Shown here piece by piece: positions 1-12,628 of a DNA stretch of 64,000 bases. The first letter of the stretch is position 1, and each line of letters opens with the position of its first letter. The translations under genes were made by a program, and so were the position numbers. The notes under the pieces were generated by a model that was not told the origin of the DNA, made no database searches, and was given only the letters and a program-made list of their open reading frames with translations. The DNA is from Allodiplogaster sudhausi. Its lineage: Eukaryota > Nematoda > Chromadorea > Rhabditida > Diplogasteridae. Location: positions 2,517,001 to 2,581,000 of the forward strand of contig CALZFC010000042.1 of assembly GCA_945643635.1 (NCBI GenBank), written 5' to 3'.

Positions 1-746
1 TTCAGCTAGAAGCATGTAGAAACGGTGGAATGCCAACTGAGAGAACGCGAACGAAAAGGTCATCGTTGCGCTAGCTGATAAGGATAGTGAGATGCAGCTT
101 CGAAGATGATGGGGGAAGTGTGTTGATCTGAAATGAGCACGTTATCTTTAGTAGATCAAACGAAATCTTACTTTTGCTAGATAGGGAGAGTAAAAGAAAT
201 GATATTTGGAAGAGGAATATAGACAACGGGCAAAAGAGAGACAGAGACTTAGACAACGAGAACTATGTAGAGCATTTATCGAGAATTATTGCCAGCCGTT
301 GATATGGAGCTAGAAATATATTATGTCTATGAAAGTTCTAACATTGTCTTCTATCTTTTAGAATATTTGTCCCTCTCCTTTCTCTCTCTCCTCTCAAACA
401 TCATCTAATTTCGTTCTCACATGTTGACTTCTTCCCTATCCTGGACTAATGGTTTAATATTCTTATGTTCAAGAACGTTCGCAGTTCGCACTCCAACCGA
501 TATTAATTTGAGTAATGTAAACTCTTAAAGTTGGAAATGCCACTTATCTTGACATTCCTATTTCATGAACGATTCATTCACAACTGCTCCCGATATCACA
601 AGCCAACAATTCTGCAGACTCCGCTAGTGCACTAGCACCCTCATTTCTCTAGCCGGGTGTCGTTTTTCTGGTTTTCTCGCTCTCTCTCGTTCGGACTCTC
701 TCTCTCGCTCTTGCTCTCTGTCTCTGTCTCTCTCTCTGTCTCTGTT

Positions 747-780
<34 letters not shown>

Positions 781-807
781 TCTCGGTCTGTATGTCTTTC
801 TCTGCAG
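1..807. other. Upstream flank of the gremlin-like gene
   Basis: I see no convincing coding exon here. The first recognised exon at 808 starts in phase 1, so at least one upstream coding exon, probably with the signal peptide, must lie here unrecognised or before the window. A CT-rich tract at about 680-785 runs directly into the acceptor at 806-807 and serves as its polypyrimidine tract. Confidence 0.5.
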
Positions 808-2432
808 GGCGCAGTCAGCAGCTGAAGATGTACAAGGAAGAGCTGCTCGACCCCGAGGACCGCGACCTCCCCCGGGGATGGCGAAACGCTATCGCGGTAG
901 CCAATCCGACTGTTCGTTCTCATTCTTACAGTATACAGAACCCTTCTGGGCATGGACAGGATAAATGGAGATCGCTTTGTAGAGAAATTAGGAGATGTTT
1001 ATACCGATTAGACCCTTCCGCCAATCCTTGCTGTTCTAATTTCATGTTCTGTTCACTCACTTAATTCGTTGAATTATAGGCACTGAAGGACGACAAATCT
1101 CACTGCCAAGGACAGAAGTTCAAGCAGCAGATCAAAGAGCCCGGCTGCCTATCCAAGATGATTGTCAACAGGTCTGCTAGCCCTTTTGATCACGGGAGAA
1201 AATACCACAAACTAATCTCCCAAAATTCAGACTGCATACTTATGTTGGTTTCTAACGTGATTGAATTTTACTATGCCGACTTCTGAAGAATTGGTTGTGA
1301 GTGCCTTTGCATCTCCCACCAAAACAAAGAGATTACCGTATATTAAACCAACAACTAAACAGAACTGTTCTTAGCGGTTTGGACCGTAGCGTTCCCTCCA
1401 ATTCCGACTTGGGGAATAAAAGTCGGCTATCTCAGCGGCTGAGACAGATTACTTTGAAGCTCGTGAACTTTCACACTTAGAGATAAAGTGGCAGAACGAG
1501 GCGAGGGAGAGAGAAAGAGAGAAAGGAAGAGAGAGAGAGAATGGGAGAAGGAAGTAAAGAGATTGTAGTGAGAGAGAGAGGACGACAGAGTTGACGAATT
1601 CGAGTAAAGTGTGAACCGTTCTTATCAGTGTCACGCGAAAGGGTGGAAAAGGAAGAAGCGGCAGCTACCTGCGATGGTGAGAGGATCTGCAAGGGGAGAA
1701 CTAATAAGCGGTAAGAAAATTAGTGAAGAAAGAAAGAGAGTGAGAGAGAGAGACACAGACAGAGAAAGAGGAAATAGATATTTTAAAAATATCAAGGTTG
1801 ATAGTGAGATTGCGCCGCTAGCAGAGATAAGGTGGGAATGAATACAAAAGCCATCTCATGACCAGAAAACATGCGGGCGATCTCTGTGAGTATTGCCCTG
1901 TTTATGCCCGTCATTCAAGGTTTTTTCGCTTTAGGAACCCTCGAGCATGAATGTAATGTGCAGATAAGGTTGTCCTGCTTTAGACTCTGCCACGGCTCCT
2001 GCCCTTCGATCTTCATCCCGAGGATACGGGCGAAGAAGCTCAAACCAATCTTCCAGTCCTGCTCCGTCTGTCGACCCTCTCAGTATGACACAATGACGGT
2101 ATCTTTATTTTGCTTATAGGCAATTATTTTATTGAAAATGTTCTCAAATCATTTCATTTTGGTTTCTTGTTGATTTTTTTTTTTTTTTACAAAATCTGTT
2201 CAACAATGTAATATTCTTGTTTCATCCCTCACCAAAAACATATCAGGTCGAACTCGACTGCCCCGGTAGAGAACCTCTGAAGAAAAGCATCGTTCTGGTC
2301 GGTCTTTCTTTAAATTTTATGAATTACAGAAATAAATATTGGTCACGAAATATTTCCATATGAAAGTAATTGGAACTGAAAAGTTGTGCCTAATTGCAGG
2401 TGAAAGCGTGCTCGTGTATGAATCTGGACTAG
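808..2432 (+). CDS. Gremlin/DAN-family secreted BMP antagonist (5' end missing)
   Basis: Exons 808-896, 1080-1171, 1984-2098, 2247-2297 and 2400-2432 join in one frame to a TAG stop, giving the last 125 residues. The product is a C-terminal cystine-knot (CTCK) domain. Visible signature: HCQGQKFKQQI, EPGC, MIVNRLCHGSC, IFIPR, FQSCSVCRP, VELDCPG and a closing VKACSCMNLD, with nine cysteines in the gremlin order. Gremlin has the same INR-CYGQC, SFYIPR, FQSCSFCKP, LNCP and VKQCRC blocks. Known family members are secreted dimers that bind BMP ligands outside the cell. All four introns are GT-AG and phases match (0, 2, 0, 0). The N-terminal exon with the signal peptide was not found. Gremlin is a better match than DAN or cerberus because of the MIVNR-LCHG block, but the exact orthology is inferred. 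Confidence 0.85.
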
Positions 2433-3433
2433 AAGGTCAGGCAATGACGAGATTGCTAATCTCTCTTCTTCCAAGACAGAAGATTCACTCGGTTTCTCTG
2501 CTCGGTCATCCGTCTCTTCTACCGAAGCGAGTCTCTCTTCATCTCTTATTTATGCTCTCCCTTTTGAACTCGTACAAACCTTGTTGGTGCTGGTGAAAAG
2601 CTTGTTGACCTTTCATCCTGCCGGTAGTTTGCCTATGTTTTGCCGCTATTTAAAGCATTTCAGTGCCACAGGTGATTTCTTAAGGTAGACTAATTGGAGT
2701 TGTTACGTATCAGGCATCCAGCTGTCTTTTCTCTTACGTACATTTGCTTTTTGGGCCCTTCTTTAACGTCATCTCATCTCCTTCTTTTGTTAATCTCTAT
2801 CTCTCTCCCTCTCTTTCTGTCTCTCTCTCTCTCTTTTTCTCTCTTGCCCCTTTCCCTGCTTCTGCTTTCTACCTCGTTCTGCTTCATCTCAGACTCTGAC
2901 GAATCCGTTCTTCCTAACCCGGACAGTGCGCGCTGCCTGCTCTGAACCAGTAAATGATCTCATCTCAAATGGTAGCGAAAGAGTTCTAGCTGATAATAAG
3001 GATAGTGCGAGATAATCTGTAGTTCAGTATAGTCTCTAGGTCGTTTTTTGTAGCAGTTAGTGACTGGTTAATTTATGCTGCTCGCCTTTTCATAATTGTG
3101 AGATATTTGATTATTTTATCTGGTGAGCTAAGTAGTAGGAAGATACGTAGATCGTAAGCATTCTTGAGTAAGTAAGCAGTTCATTTCTTTTCTAAACATA
3201 CAGATCGGGTTCATTTCTTTGCTTTGTGTACAACACAAGATGCCCTGAATAGTTCAACGCTCGTCTCCCTTCAAATATCCTTTTATTCATAGCAGCTTGC
3301 AGTTTACTTTCCCCGGAGCATAGGGTAGAATGACTGATCTCTCTCTTGCCATTAAGCTTGTTGCATGCATGTTGTTGGTTCCCCGTTTATCAGTACTCCC
3401 CAGCTGTTTTGCTCTCTCTTTCACGGGTTAGCG

Positions 3434-3502
<69 letters not shown>

Positions 3503-4229
3503 TCTGCTAGCTAACGCATTTCCATGATGAAGTTACTGATCGATTAACTGATAAAACTGATAACAATTTATTGAAAAACAAGCAGAGGAGTAATAGTCTT
3601 GGAGAATGGGTCGGAATTGCTGAAAGAGGGATGCGGGTTCATCGGGGGAGAACACCCGCTGAGCTGACCAGTGGACGACTCACTTGATCGGAGTAAATGA
3701 CGGCGGTGGATTTCGTCAAATGGACTGGCAGATTGAAACAGAGAAGGGAAGAGAGAAGAATAAAATATAAGAAGAGAGCCGTTAAGACATGGAGAGAGGA
3801 GAGTGAGAGGAAAGAGATAGAGAGGGGAGAGAGAGGAAAGAGATAGAGAGGGGAGAGAGAGGAAAGAGATAGAGAGGGGAGAGAGAGGAAAGAGATAGAG
3901 AGGGGAGAGAGAGGATGAATTCGTGAGAGGAGGCACTTATCTGCCTTTCCTACGAATGAGATTTGACTGACAGAATGAAGATTGTTAAACTGCTACATGT
4001 TGTGTTGCTTCTTTTTAATTGAGTAGGACAACTCTCTTCAAGGGTATGGGAGCACTCTGAAAAGGTCAACGCCCACAAGCTGCTCTCTTTTGCACTGCAC
4101 TTTCTGTCTTCTCTTCTAGGAACCCATTGTCTGGTAGACAACACGAGTTTGCAGTGACTCACATTAGATACGAGAGAAATGGGTAGACATGGAGAGGTAG
4201 AGAGAGAGATAGAGATAGAGAGAAAGAGG

Positions 4230-4287
<58 letters not shown>

Positions 4288-5309
4288 GGAGAGAGAGAGA
4301 AGAGGGAGCGCAGTCCAAAGTTAAACATGTAGGCAAAAATGAAATTAGCCCTTGAGACATTTCACCTTGGGGGATGGGTGAGATGGTTCCTTTCTTGGAA
4401 TGCGGCGTTTTCCGCCAACTACTAGCCATTCAACATCCCAACTTGTCGCTTCTTTGTTCACTTCCACCATTCTTGTGTTCGGGGGGACATCTCGGAATCT
4501 TATGTTTCTTTATTTCGCTTTTTCTGAACGAAAAAAAAGCAAGTCGACTAACGCAAAGAAAATCGCAACCTAAATTCCTAAAGTAATGCAAAGTGTAAAT
4601 AATACGTATCACAATGATGAAATATGCACTCTATATCGACGCTCTTTGTATCACAGCTGGCAATATCTTCGTTTTGATATAAGCATCTCATCTAACCATA
4701 AAAGATTGTTCTTAGTAATTCAAGAGCACTGGGTAAACGATTCTCCAGCTACCGTATACATTATGCCTTCAAGGAGCTCGCCTCTGCACACAAAGCTGCA
4801 AAATGTAAATGTCACCCAGGCATACTGAACATGAATATGACGTCGCCTTTCTATATTTGATTATAAGTTGAAAATACTCTGTTTCTGCTAGAAAGGGAGG
4901 AAAGGAGAGGCAGATGATAAAATAAGGAAACTAATTCGAAATGGAAGGCCAGATTATGAAAACGGTACAAATAAAAAAAGATTCTTCATCACAGAAGGAA
5001 ACGGTAATGCAAGGCACTATATTTGATAATGTTACAACCAGGTTATACCTCTCAAAATAATGCGAAAGTGAAATCACCGAAGGGTTACTGTAGTTTTGGA
5101 ATTGAGTGCTTCGATAACTACGCACTTTTCACCTGTTACTTCTTTGATAGCATGCGGATTCACGGAGACCAACAAACATAAATTTACAGATGCTATAAGC
5201 AGAAACTGGGGAAGAGAGAAATGATGGGATGGAACAAATTCCGGATCACTACCTTCGATACTGGAAGGATTACCCGGAGTAGAAGTAAACTAGGGTTAGA
5301 AGGGGATTC
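2433..5309. other. Intergenic region between gremlin-like and aftiphilin genes
   Basis: No exon could be supported. It holds CT tracts at about 2806-2845 and 3432-3500, a 26-bp minisatellite at 3805-3914 and a GA tract at about 4196-4300. Open frames here lack splice context or recognisable motifs, and several are simple-repeat translations. Confidence 0.5.
3805..3914. repeat. 26-bp purine minisatellite, about four copies
   Basis: The unit gagaggaaagagatagagag plus ggga ga recurs at 3805, 3831, 3857 and 3883 with almost no divergence, pointing to recent tandem expansion of the GA-rich background. Confidence 0.85.
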
Positions 5310-8300
5310 CTACTTGTCAGCGGCCTGAGGGGACTCGCCCTGCTCTCCGCGGAGGGGAAAGACAATCCAGGAGGCCTTCATGTAGTCGATGTTAGGAAGG
5401 GCGTCATGAAGGGCGCGGGCGTCCAGAGAGAGCTCAGAGGGGGCGCGGAACTGCCGCCGGCACTCTTTCCCATCCGAAGTACCCTCTCGGCTGCCACCAG
5501 ACAGGAGAGAGTCCAACAGAGAACTGCAAGTTGCCAATGCTAACACTACAAGAAATGAATTCATCCATAATACTCCAAAAGGAGATAAGACGAATGTAAT
5601 TTACATCGCACGCTAAATGCAACAGGAATTGTAATTTATGTTGTTAAACAACTAAGACGAATGCTGGGATGATCAGCTGAAATGACGACTGACGGAGTGT
5701 TCAGTGCTGTTGGCCTCGCGGAGGCCGAAGTGGCCGACAAGCCAAAGGCATCAAGATCCTCAAGCATCACATTTTCCGTTACAAATTTCGTATTTCTCAA
5801 TATATTTTTAAAATAATATTAACGAATAGTAAATTGAACGAAGACAGCATGCGATATTTTTACAGGCTTCCGTTGTATTATAAAAAAAAAGCTTGGTTTA
5901 CAAAAAAATTAGCTATTGCCTTTTGAAGAGTGTCGGCAGGAGAAGGGGCAAGAGAAGGGGCTCCTCCAGCGAGGTAGTCCACATCCAAGATGGCCGAGGA
6001 GGCATTCAAAGCTGGGATTACATCCAATTAATAAGATGCAAATAAGAGACCTCCGATACCTTGAGAAGTAAGCGGATTCGTGAGTCCGCTCTTCTCCCAG
6101 TCGAAGTTGGCTGGAGGAACTCGGAGAGAGTCGATGAGAGCGGAAGAAGGAAGGACAGTCTTCTCAGAGCTTGTGCTCGGCTGCAAGACAACCAACATTT
6201 CATTTCCATTATAACAACCATTTTAATTCCGGGACTGCCAGGAGGTATTCTAAGAGAAAGCCTTCAGATCAGCCTTGTGGTGCAGAATGTCGTGTGAGTG
6301 TTCTCAAGTGCCAAAGCAAGAGAGAAAGTTGTAGTCAGCAGAAGGTAGGAAACTTTTAGTTTCCTCCAATTAAAACTAGGAATAAGACGATGAAAGACAA
6401 GGATTAACAGACAAACCGCAAATAAAGACTTCCAAAATTTGAACTTTGGAATAAAACTTCCTCCTGAACACAAAATGCATGAGTCATATAAAGCAGGAAG
6501 TGCTCGTGTGGATGATGAGAGGTACCTGAAGTGGGGTTGGTGAGAGGCAATTCGTGGAAGTGGGATTCGTCTCCATCTCGGCCGCACTCCCCGCACCACC
6601 GGGCCTCACAACATGACTTATCGAGTTTCCCGAGGTTGTCAAGGTGACAACGCGGGCCGGCTGGGTAGGTACTGCTCCCTTTCTGAATTCAAAGGGACAA
6701 TGACTGCATGACAATGAACGTGTATTCTAGGAGAATTCTTTGTCCGTTCTACAATCGATTTTGTTAGAACCAAGTGTCAGCAACTTTTTTTTTACAATTG
6801 AACATATGTGAGTTGGTATCATCTCAGAAAAGAATAATGGCAAACAAAGTAATATATATTCTGAAAAATAAGATAGATATAGAGTAGACACCCATTGCAA
6901 TCTCGAGCAGTTGTGGCGGAGACTGGAAGGGGCTGGAGTACAGCATCACAAAGTGGAAGGGGAGCAGAGAGTGGAGCAGAGAGCACTCCGCTGGTTGGAA
7001 GAGTCTACAATCAACAACTAACTTCTTTTTTTTTTTAGATATTTAATACAATTTTTATTTTTTGTATGCATGATAAAAGTATAAACCGTGTCAATGTCGA
7101 GGAGTTTGCAGAGAATCTGCGACATGGCAGAGCCAGTCCACGTCTGTGTCAAGGCAGAAGCATCTTCGACAACTCGCAGGGCTAACCATAGAGTGGCCGG
7201 CCTACAAATTCAATTGTAAATAACAAAAAAAAAACAGATTAATGCAATATCAGCATGAGCAAAAAAATTCAAAATAATAGTGAAAAAGAAAACCGAATGA
7301 GAATGTTACTTACGTTCTCAACTCCTCTTCGAATCCTGAGGGATGAGCCTTAAGCGGATCCTCCTCGTCCAGAGTTCCCGCCAAATCAACTGCACACTCA
7401 CTCAATTCATCTTCCTCGGAGAGGTCCCAGATACATGAATCTTCCGCTAGAGCATCGAGACTCGGCAGAGAGGGAACCTTCAATTAATAAATTCGTTGCT
7501 AGACCGCTTCTAGAGAACAAATAAAGCCAGATTGAATCACAATCTCGTGACAATTGTATCATGAAAAGAAGAAAGGATATGGTAAATTAAAACCGACGAA
7601 AAAGATAAAAGAATGCTTCAACTCACGAATGGTTGGAGTTGTGGAGTAGTAACGGGAGGGGCGGAGGAAGAGAACTCGGCTCCCCACTCATCGTCCTCTT
7701 CTTCCCTGTTCTCCGATGCATCGAATGCTGCCCAGTCCTTGCCGCCCGTTGAACTCTCCTGAATAAAAGAGTATGCTTACACCAAAACTGCTTAAAACAA
7801 AAGAACTAAATGAAGAATCCGAACAGGAACCTTCTCTTGAGCAGATGTTGTGTTGCTAGTCTGGAATTCTGCCCACTCATCCTCCTCGTCTACTTCTTCA
7901 TTCTCATCCTTCTGCGAATTCTCAGTCTCGTTAAACTCCTCGCCGCCTTTCGCTCTCTGTCCTTCCAACCCAGCAATAGAGGATGGCTCAGGAGTTGCTT
8001 CGACAACCTTCCCTAAAATTCATGAAAATTGCAAGCAGGAAAGGTATAAATCACAATTTTCAATAACATTAGTCGTAAAAAAGCGGATCGGAGGTTAGGA
8101 AAGAATGACATGTAATTCAGGTGTGGGCAACTTCTCATATCCGCCCAGTACTGTACTCACATTTCCGTTCAAATCAACGCTTTTAGGTGGATATACACAA
8201 CTTAACAACCACAGAAAATAATAATAGACCAGCGTAAAGTTAAATAAAGAGGGTACTCTTTTCCTCTCTGAAAAAAATGATGAGTAAAATAACCTTGGGA

Positions 8301-9415
8301 CATGGTTTCCTCAAAATCGCCAAACTCGTTATCGCTCATGATGTTCTTGTCAGATGCTGTGGCTGTGTTCTTCCCTTCGACGTCTTCGGCGCTCTCCTCA
8401 ATACCACCGGCATTCTCCGAGGCGCCACCACAGAAACCATTCTGGAAACAGCGAAATGACGCAATGAATTAAATGAATTAAATAAATTAACAGATAAACG
8501 AAAAGAATAAAACAGTATACCTGATTAGGTCTACTCGTATTAAATGTAGCAGCTTCTGAATGGACCTCTTCGGAAACTTCTGGCAAGCCGTTCGCTTTGC
8601 AGGGGCTGCAATCAAAGGTAAAGATTTTTTTCTTCTTTAAAACCTGTAATCCATGAGCAGACGAGTGAAAAGTTTGGAGTAAACAAAACACAGCTTCATG
8701 GGAAAATATCTTACTACAAAAGAAATAGTGGACCCTGAAGTGAAGTTCAGCCACAATATAAAAGAGAGCACACCTCATCCCTCCGGCTAAGAAAGGCACG
8801 GGGGCAGACCTTTCTTCTCTCGCCCTCTTCTTCCGCTTCAAGCACATGCTTGACACTTCTCTCTCCTTCTCTTTCTCTCTTCTTCTCTCTCCCTCTCAGC
8901 CGCAATCCGCTCTTCTCTTGCTCCGACCGACTGCCGTTAATCAATGCAATGAGAAATGATATGCGATGCATACGCGACATGTGTGGGAATGCGGGGCGCG
9001 CATATGCAAATTGACTAATATCAGGACAAGGCTAACTGGAAATTCTGCGAAATGCATCAACACTCGATTTGGTTGCTCTTTTACGTTTCAGGGAAGACGA
9101 AGACAAATCGAAACAGGCTGTAGCAATTATAGATCGCTCTGACAGTGAGTGATTATTATTTCTTGCTGCGCGGGGAAGATTTCGTAAGTGAAATCCCCGA
9201 AACACGCTTTTATGACATAAAGAAAGAGAAAGGTTAAAATGTTGAAAATAAAAACTCGGAAGAATGTACCATGCGGACCGCGAGCGAGAGAGAGGAAGCT
9301 TGAGACGAGCGAGGGATTCGTCTTCTGATTCAGAAGCGACAGCACTCCAAGTCGTCGAGGAGGCTTCGTCATCGATATCCGAAGGAGGCACGAAAGGAGG
9401 CGGCACGGCATCCAT
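5310..9415 (-). CDS. AFTPH: Aftiphilin-like clathrin/AP-1 trafficking accessory protein
   Basis: Thirteen coding exons, read from high to low: 9270-9415, 8521-8605, 8294-8441, 7831-8012, 7627-7758, 7314-7477, 7087-7201, 6892-7004, 6526-6682, 6060-6180, 5920-6011, 5694-5758, 5310-5523. The lengths sum to 1734 nt, 577 residues, all in phase. Evidence: an acidic N-terminal half with ear-binding motifs DNEFGDFEE (about residue 115), DEWAEF, KDWAAF and DEWGAEF; a clathrin-binding region with TLWLALR and LCKLLDIDT (about 285-325); FDWEKSGLTNPL (about 440); and a C-terminal LPNIDYMKASWIVFP. Vertebrate aftiphilin has the matching FDWSSSGLTNPL and LPDLTFMHAKVLMFP. Aftiphilin works with AP-1 and clathrin at the trans-Golgi/endosome. 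The intron after 5920 would use a GC donor (AAG/GCAATA); a GT donor ending the exon at 5902 is the alternative. The acceptor at 5758 and the first donor (GCATG/GTACAT or CGCG/GTCCGC) are the least certain points. Confidence 0.85.
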
Positions 9416-10349
9416 CACCGCCTCAACAACTTACCACTTGCAGCTAATTCAAAGAAGCGATAAAAAAAACTAGCAAAACATGTCTGATTCATCTTTTGCA
9501 GTCAATATACAACCACACTGAACACCCGAGAATGTGTTTAAGACTGGATTGAGAAAAATTGACTTCGTACGGATTACAGAACTTGGTAAATTTCTGCCGA
9601 AAACAATTGTATTGAAGTATGAGAAGAGTTTACAAGTATGCAAAGAAATGTCAACAAAGAGCTCGAAAGACAACTTTGGCACGAAGATAGTGACCGAATG
9701 TCGCTGACAAAAGCTTAGGCGAAATATATTTGTACAGCCCTCTCACTTTTTATCGACTATCGAATCCAGAGACAGATAATTGGCAAAATCACAGGAGGAA
9801 GAAGAAAACTCGACAGAACAGGTGTCTGAGCACTGAACGAGAATAACTTTGCACGTTGTCAAAAAAGAGCCAATCATAACAAGTAAATAAATAAAGGAAA
9901 GAGAAAGTAGCCACGAAGTCAGAATGACCTTGTGCCTTCCGATCAGCAGGCGCGAGTTTTTGAAGGCCAGGCAAGGCAGAAAGAGATTTCAAGTACCAAT
10001 TAACACCACACAAGTTCGATTGAAAAACACCACCTATTTCATTGTGGTCTCTAAAAGATTCTTATTTGGGATAGAAATAAGTTTAGAGAGTAAGTTGTCT
10101 ATTTTAATTTGGATAGAATGGAAAAACTAATTTATTTCAAAATAAAATATAGCTTTATTATTCATATCGTGTGCTTCGTTTAAGGTAGCTTGGTACAATA
10201 TCAAGTTTTACATATGCCTGATCTGGGGTTCTTTCACTTAATAAATTGTTTCTTCGGTTGTTCATTCGTTTTATACATGCTGAATCTTCTCTTCAGATGG
10301 AGTACTAGATGTGGCGACGCGTGCGAGTTCGCCTTCTGCCCAGCAGACC
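9416..10349. promoter_or_regulatory. Shared head-to-head intergenic region of aftiphilin and HDAC11
   Basis: About 930 bp separate the divergent start codons of aftiphilin (9415, minus) and HDAC11 (10350, plus), so both promoters and 5' leaders must lie here. I see no clear core element. An ATG at 10296 runs into a stop after four codons upstream of the HDAC11 start. Confidence 0.5.
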
Positions 10350-12628
10350 ATGGAATCTTCCCCTCTTGGTCTCTCGGCGAGTTTCGACGCCAAGTATGTT
10401 TTATTCATTACACTTTGGATCATTTTCTCTTCGTATCGTTGCCTGAATATATCAGACATTGTCTTTTCCAGAATTTATTGAGCCCACTATGATGGATATA
10501 AAGCAAAAAAGAACAGGAATACTAATTTACAACTCTATATATTTATTGTTATCCGGTTTATAAAAGAGTTTTAACAGGAACGACGAGCTGTTAGCGTGTC
10601 TGGAGTCTCATCTCTTTGTTCCTCTCTCGGATCGACAGTCCTCTCTTGTCTTTCATCCAGATTACGACGTCCACTTTGCTGGCCTCGAGAAGCTTCATGT
10701 CTTTGATGCTGCAAAATGGGGAAATGTCTTCTCTGCCCTTCAAGTTTAGAAATTTTCTTTCATCTCCCTGTTCAGTTCTTCCGAAGTCACGAATATCTCA
10801 TTTAACATCTATGTTTTTTCTTCTTCTTTAGAATGGGGCTTAGTGAGCGAATCCACTGTTGTTCGCCCCATGGAAGCATCCCGCCGCGACCTCCGCATTG
10901 CCCATTCCTCGTGCTACCTCGCATCCCTCAACTCTCCATGCGTTCTTGCCAGTACGTCTTCATTCCTTCTTCTCATTGCTTTCAGAATCTAATGTTTCAC
11001 AGCTTCCTATCGGGATGTCACTGGTATGCATTGTTACTGTCATTCATCCCCTTCTCATTCAGACATCGTCGAGTTGCCTCTCTTGTGTATCATCCCTCCC
11101 TGCTTGTATGACAGATACTTTCTGCGGCGGATGAGGTTTGAGTTGCCGTTGTATGCTAAAGAAGTTTGCTTATTACAAATAATACATTTTATTGTAAGAT
11201 TTGTAAAGTTTCCAATGATATCTACCAAATAGAGGTCTTCATGACCAAGGATGGATTCAGACTCCAAGTGGGTGGTACGGTAGCTGCTTGTCGCTTGGCT
11301 CTTGAGCGGAACTGGGCCGTAAACATTGGCGGCGGCTTCCATCATGCATCCCATGACAGAGGTTCTTTTCTATCTAACGAACCATTTAATCAGTGGCTCT
11401 AGAGCAGAGTAATTGAAAACAGATTAATGTTCTACAGAAACAAAAGTAGACTTGATATGGAGAATGTGGCAGCAAGAAGTTCCAGCTTATTGTTTATAGT
11501 TTTTGACAAAGCATATCGTGAGAAGCATCTTCGTTAACTTCTTCGTTAATCTAAATCATTGGCCCATGCAGTGATTTTGTTCTTTTCTTTTAAACTATAA
11601 CGTGCATTTAATCTGGATTAGTGTGATCTGTAGCAGGACTGCTTATCTCATGTATATGAAAGTAGAGAATGATGTCAGTTTCCATGGCTGAGATGTATTC
11701 AGGCGGTGGCTTCTGCGTCTACGCGGACATCTCCCTCGCTGTGAAGATGCTTCTCACAATGAAACTCGTCCAGAAAGTTCTCATTCTTGACGTCGATGCT
11801 CATCAGGTTTTTGCAATGTTTCTTTTATTCATGTTTATCAGCTATGATTGGTTTTAGGGAAATGGTCACGAACGAGATTTCGTTGGCGAATCGCGTGTTT
11901 TCATCGTCGATCTCTTCAATCCCCTCATCTACCCTAGAGATCAGGTGTGAAATCGTGCTTTCGTCTATTATGATTGTATGAACATATTCTTCAGGTTGCT
12001 CTTCATGCAATCTCTCGCGCTGTGCCAATTCTCGAGAGAACTAGCGATGACAGATACATCAAGTACGACCTTGATCTTTTTTAAACCAAGATTTTTTGAT
12101 TTTGGAAATCATGATGCTGAATTTTACTCTTTTTTTTTTATAAATTAGCTTGAAGGATTCTGCGACAGAACTTGGAGGCTGCACTCGGCGAATTCTCTGC
12201 TGATCTGATCGTGTACAACGCAGGGACTGACAGCCTGGCCGGTGATCCCTTGGGCCGGCTCGAACTCTCTCCTGAGGTTTTCTTGTTTCATTTTGTCAAG
12301 TTATCACATCAGTTTGTTAAGTGTGTGAGGATGATTCTGCAGATATAATTTCCGATATGCAATATCCCTCCCTTTCAGGGAATCATGAGACGCGATGAGT
12401 TGGTGTTCTCAATGGCCCGTGAATCTGCCACTCCCATTGCAATGGTCACGAGTGGTGGCTACCAGAAGAGCAATTCGCTGGTTAGGCAATTATCCCATGG
12501 AATCTATTTCAAATATCCACTAGAAAATAATAACTCAGGTGATTGCCGAGAGCATCCGCAATCTGCACGACAAGGGCCTGATTCAGCTGAAGCCCGAGCT
12601 CTCCTCCCAGAACAAGAGGATACCGTAG
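10350..12628 (+). CDS. HDAC11: Class IV histone deacetylase (HDAC11)
   Basis: Exons 10350-10393, 10578-10743, 10832-10951, 11063-11135, 11261-11361, 11703-11806, 11858-11944, 11995-12062, 12156-12276, 12379-12480, 12539-12628; about 358 residues against 347 in human. Visible landmarks: HFAGLEKLHVFDAAKWG near the N-terminus, GGTVAACRLA, the catalytic NIGGGFHHASHDRGGGFC, metal-binding DVDAHQGNGHERDF (Asp, His), YNAGTD and MVTSGGYQK. HDAC11 is a zinc-dependent amidohydrolase, in vertebrates a strong lysine defatty-acylase. All catalytic residues are present. One junction is faulty: the exon ending at 10743 closes in phase 0, but the next, clearly homologous exon (GLVSESTVVRPMEASRRDL) needs phase 1. 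One extra G before the donor would repair it. Everything else is in phase, so I read this as a sequence error or a single-base deletion rather than a dead gene. Confidence 0.93.

Noticed and set aside
657..1064. Long serine/leucine frames over CT tracts and RERERE frames over GA tracts throughout the window
   Set aside because: They are translations of dinucleotide repeats, open in several frames on both strands. Only the non-repeat exon inside this one (808-896) is real.
5310..5564. A stand-alone 84-residue secreted protein starting MNSFLVVLAL
   Set aside because: Its second half is the last exon of aftiphilin (LPNIDYMKASWIVFP); the apparent signal peptide is intron sequence before the acceptor at 5524.
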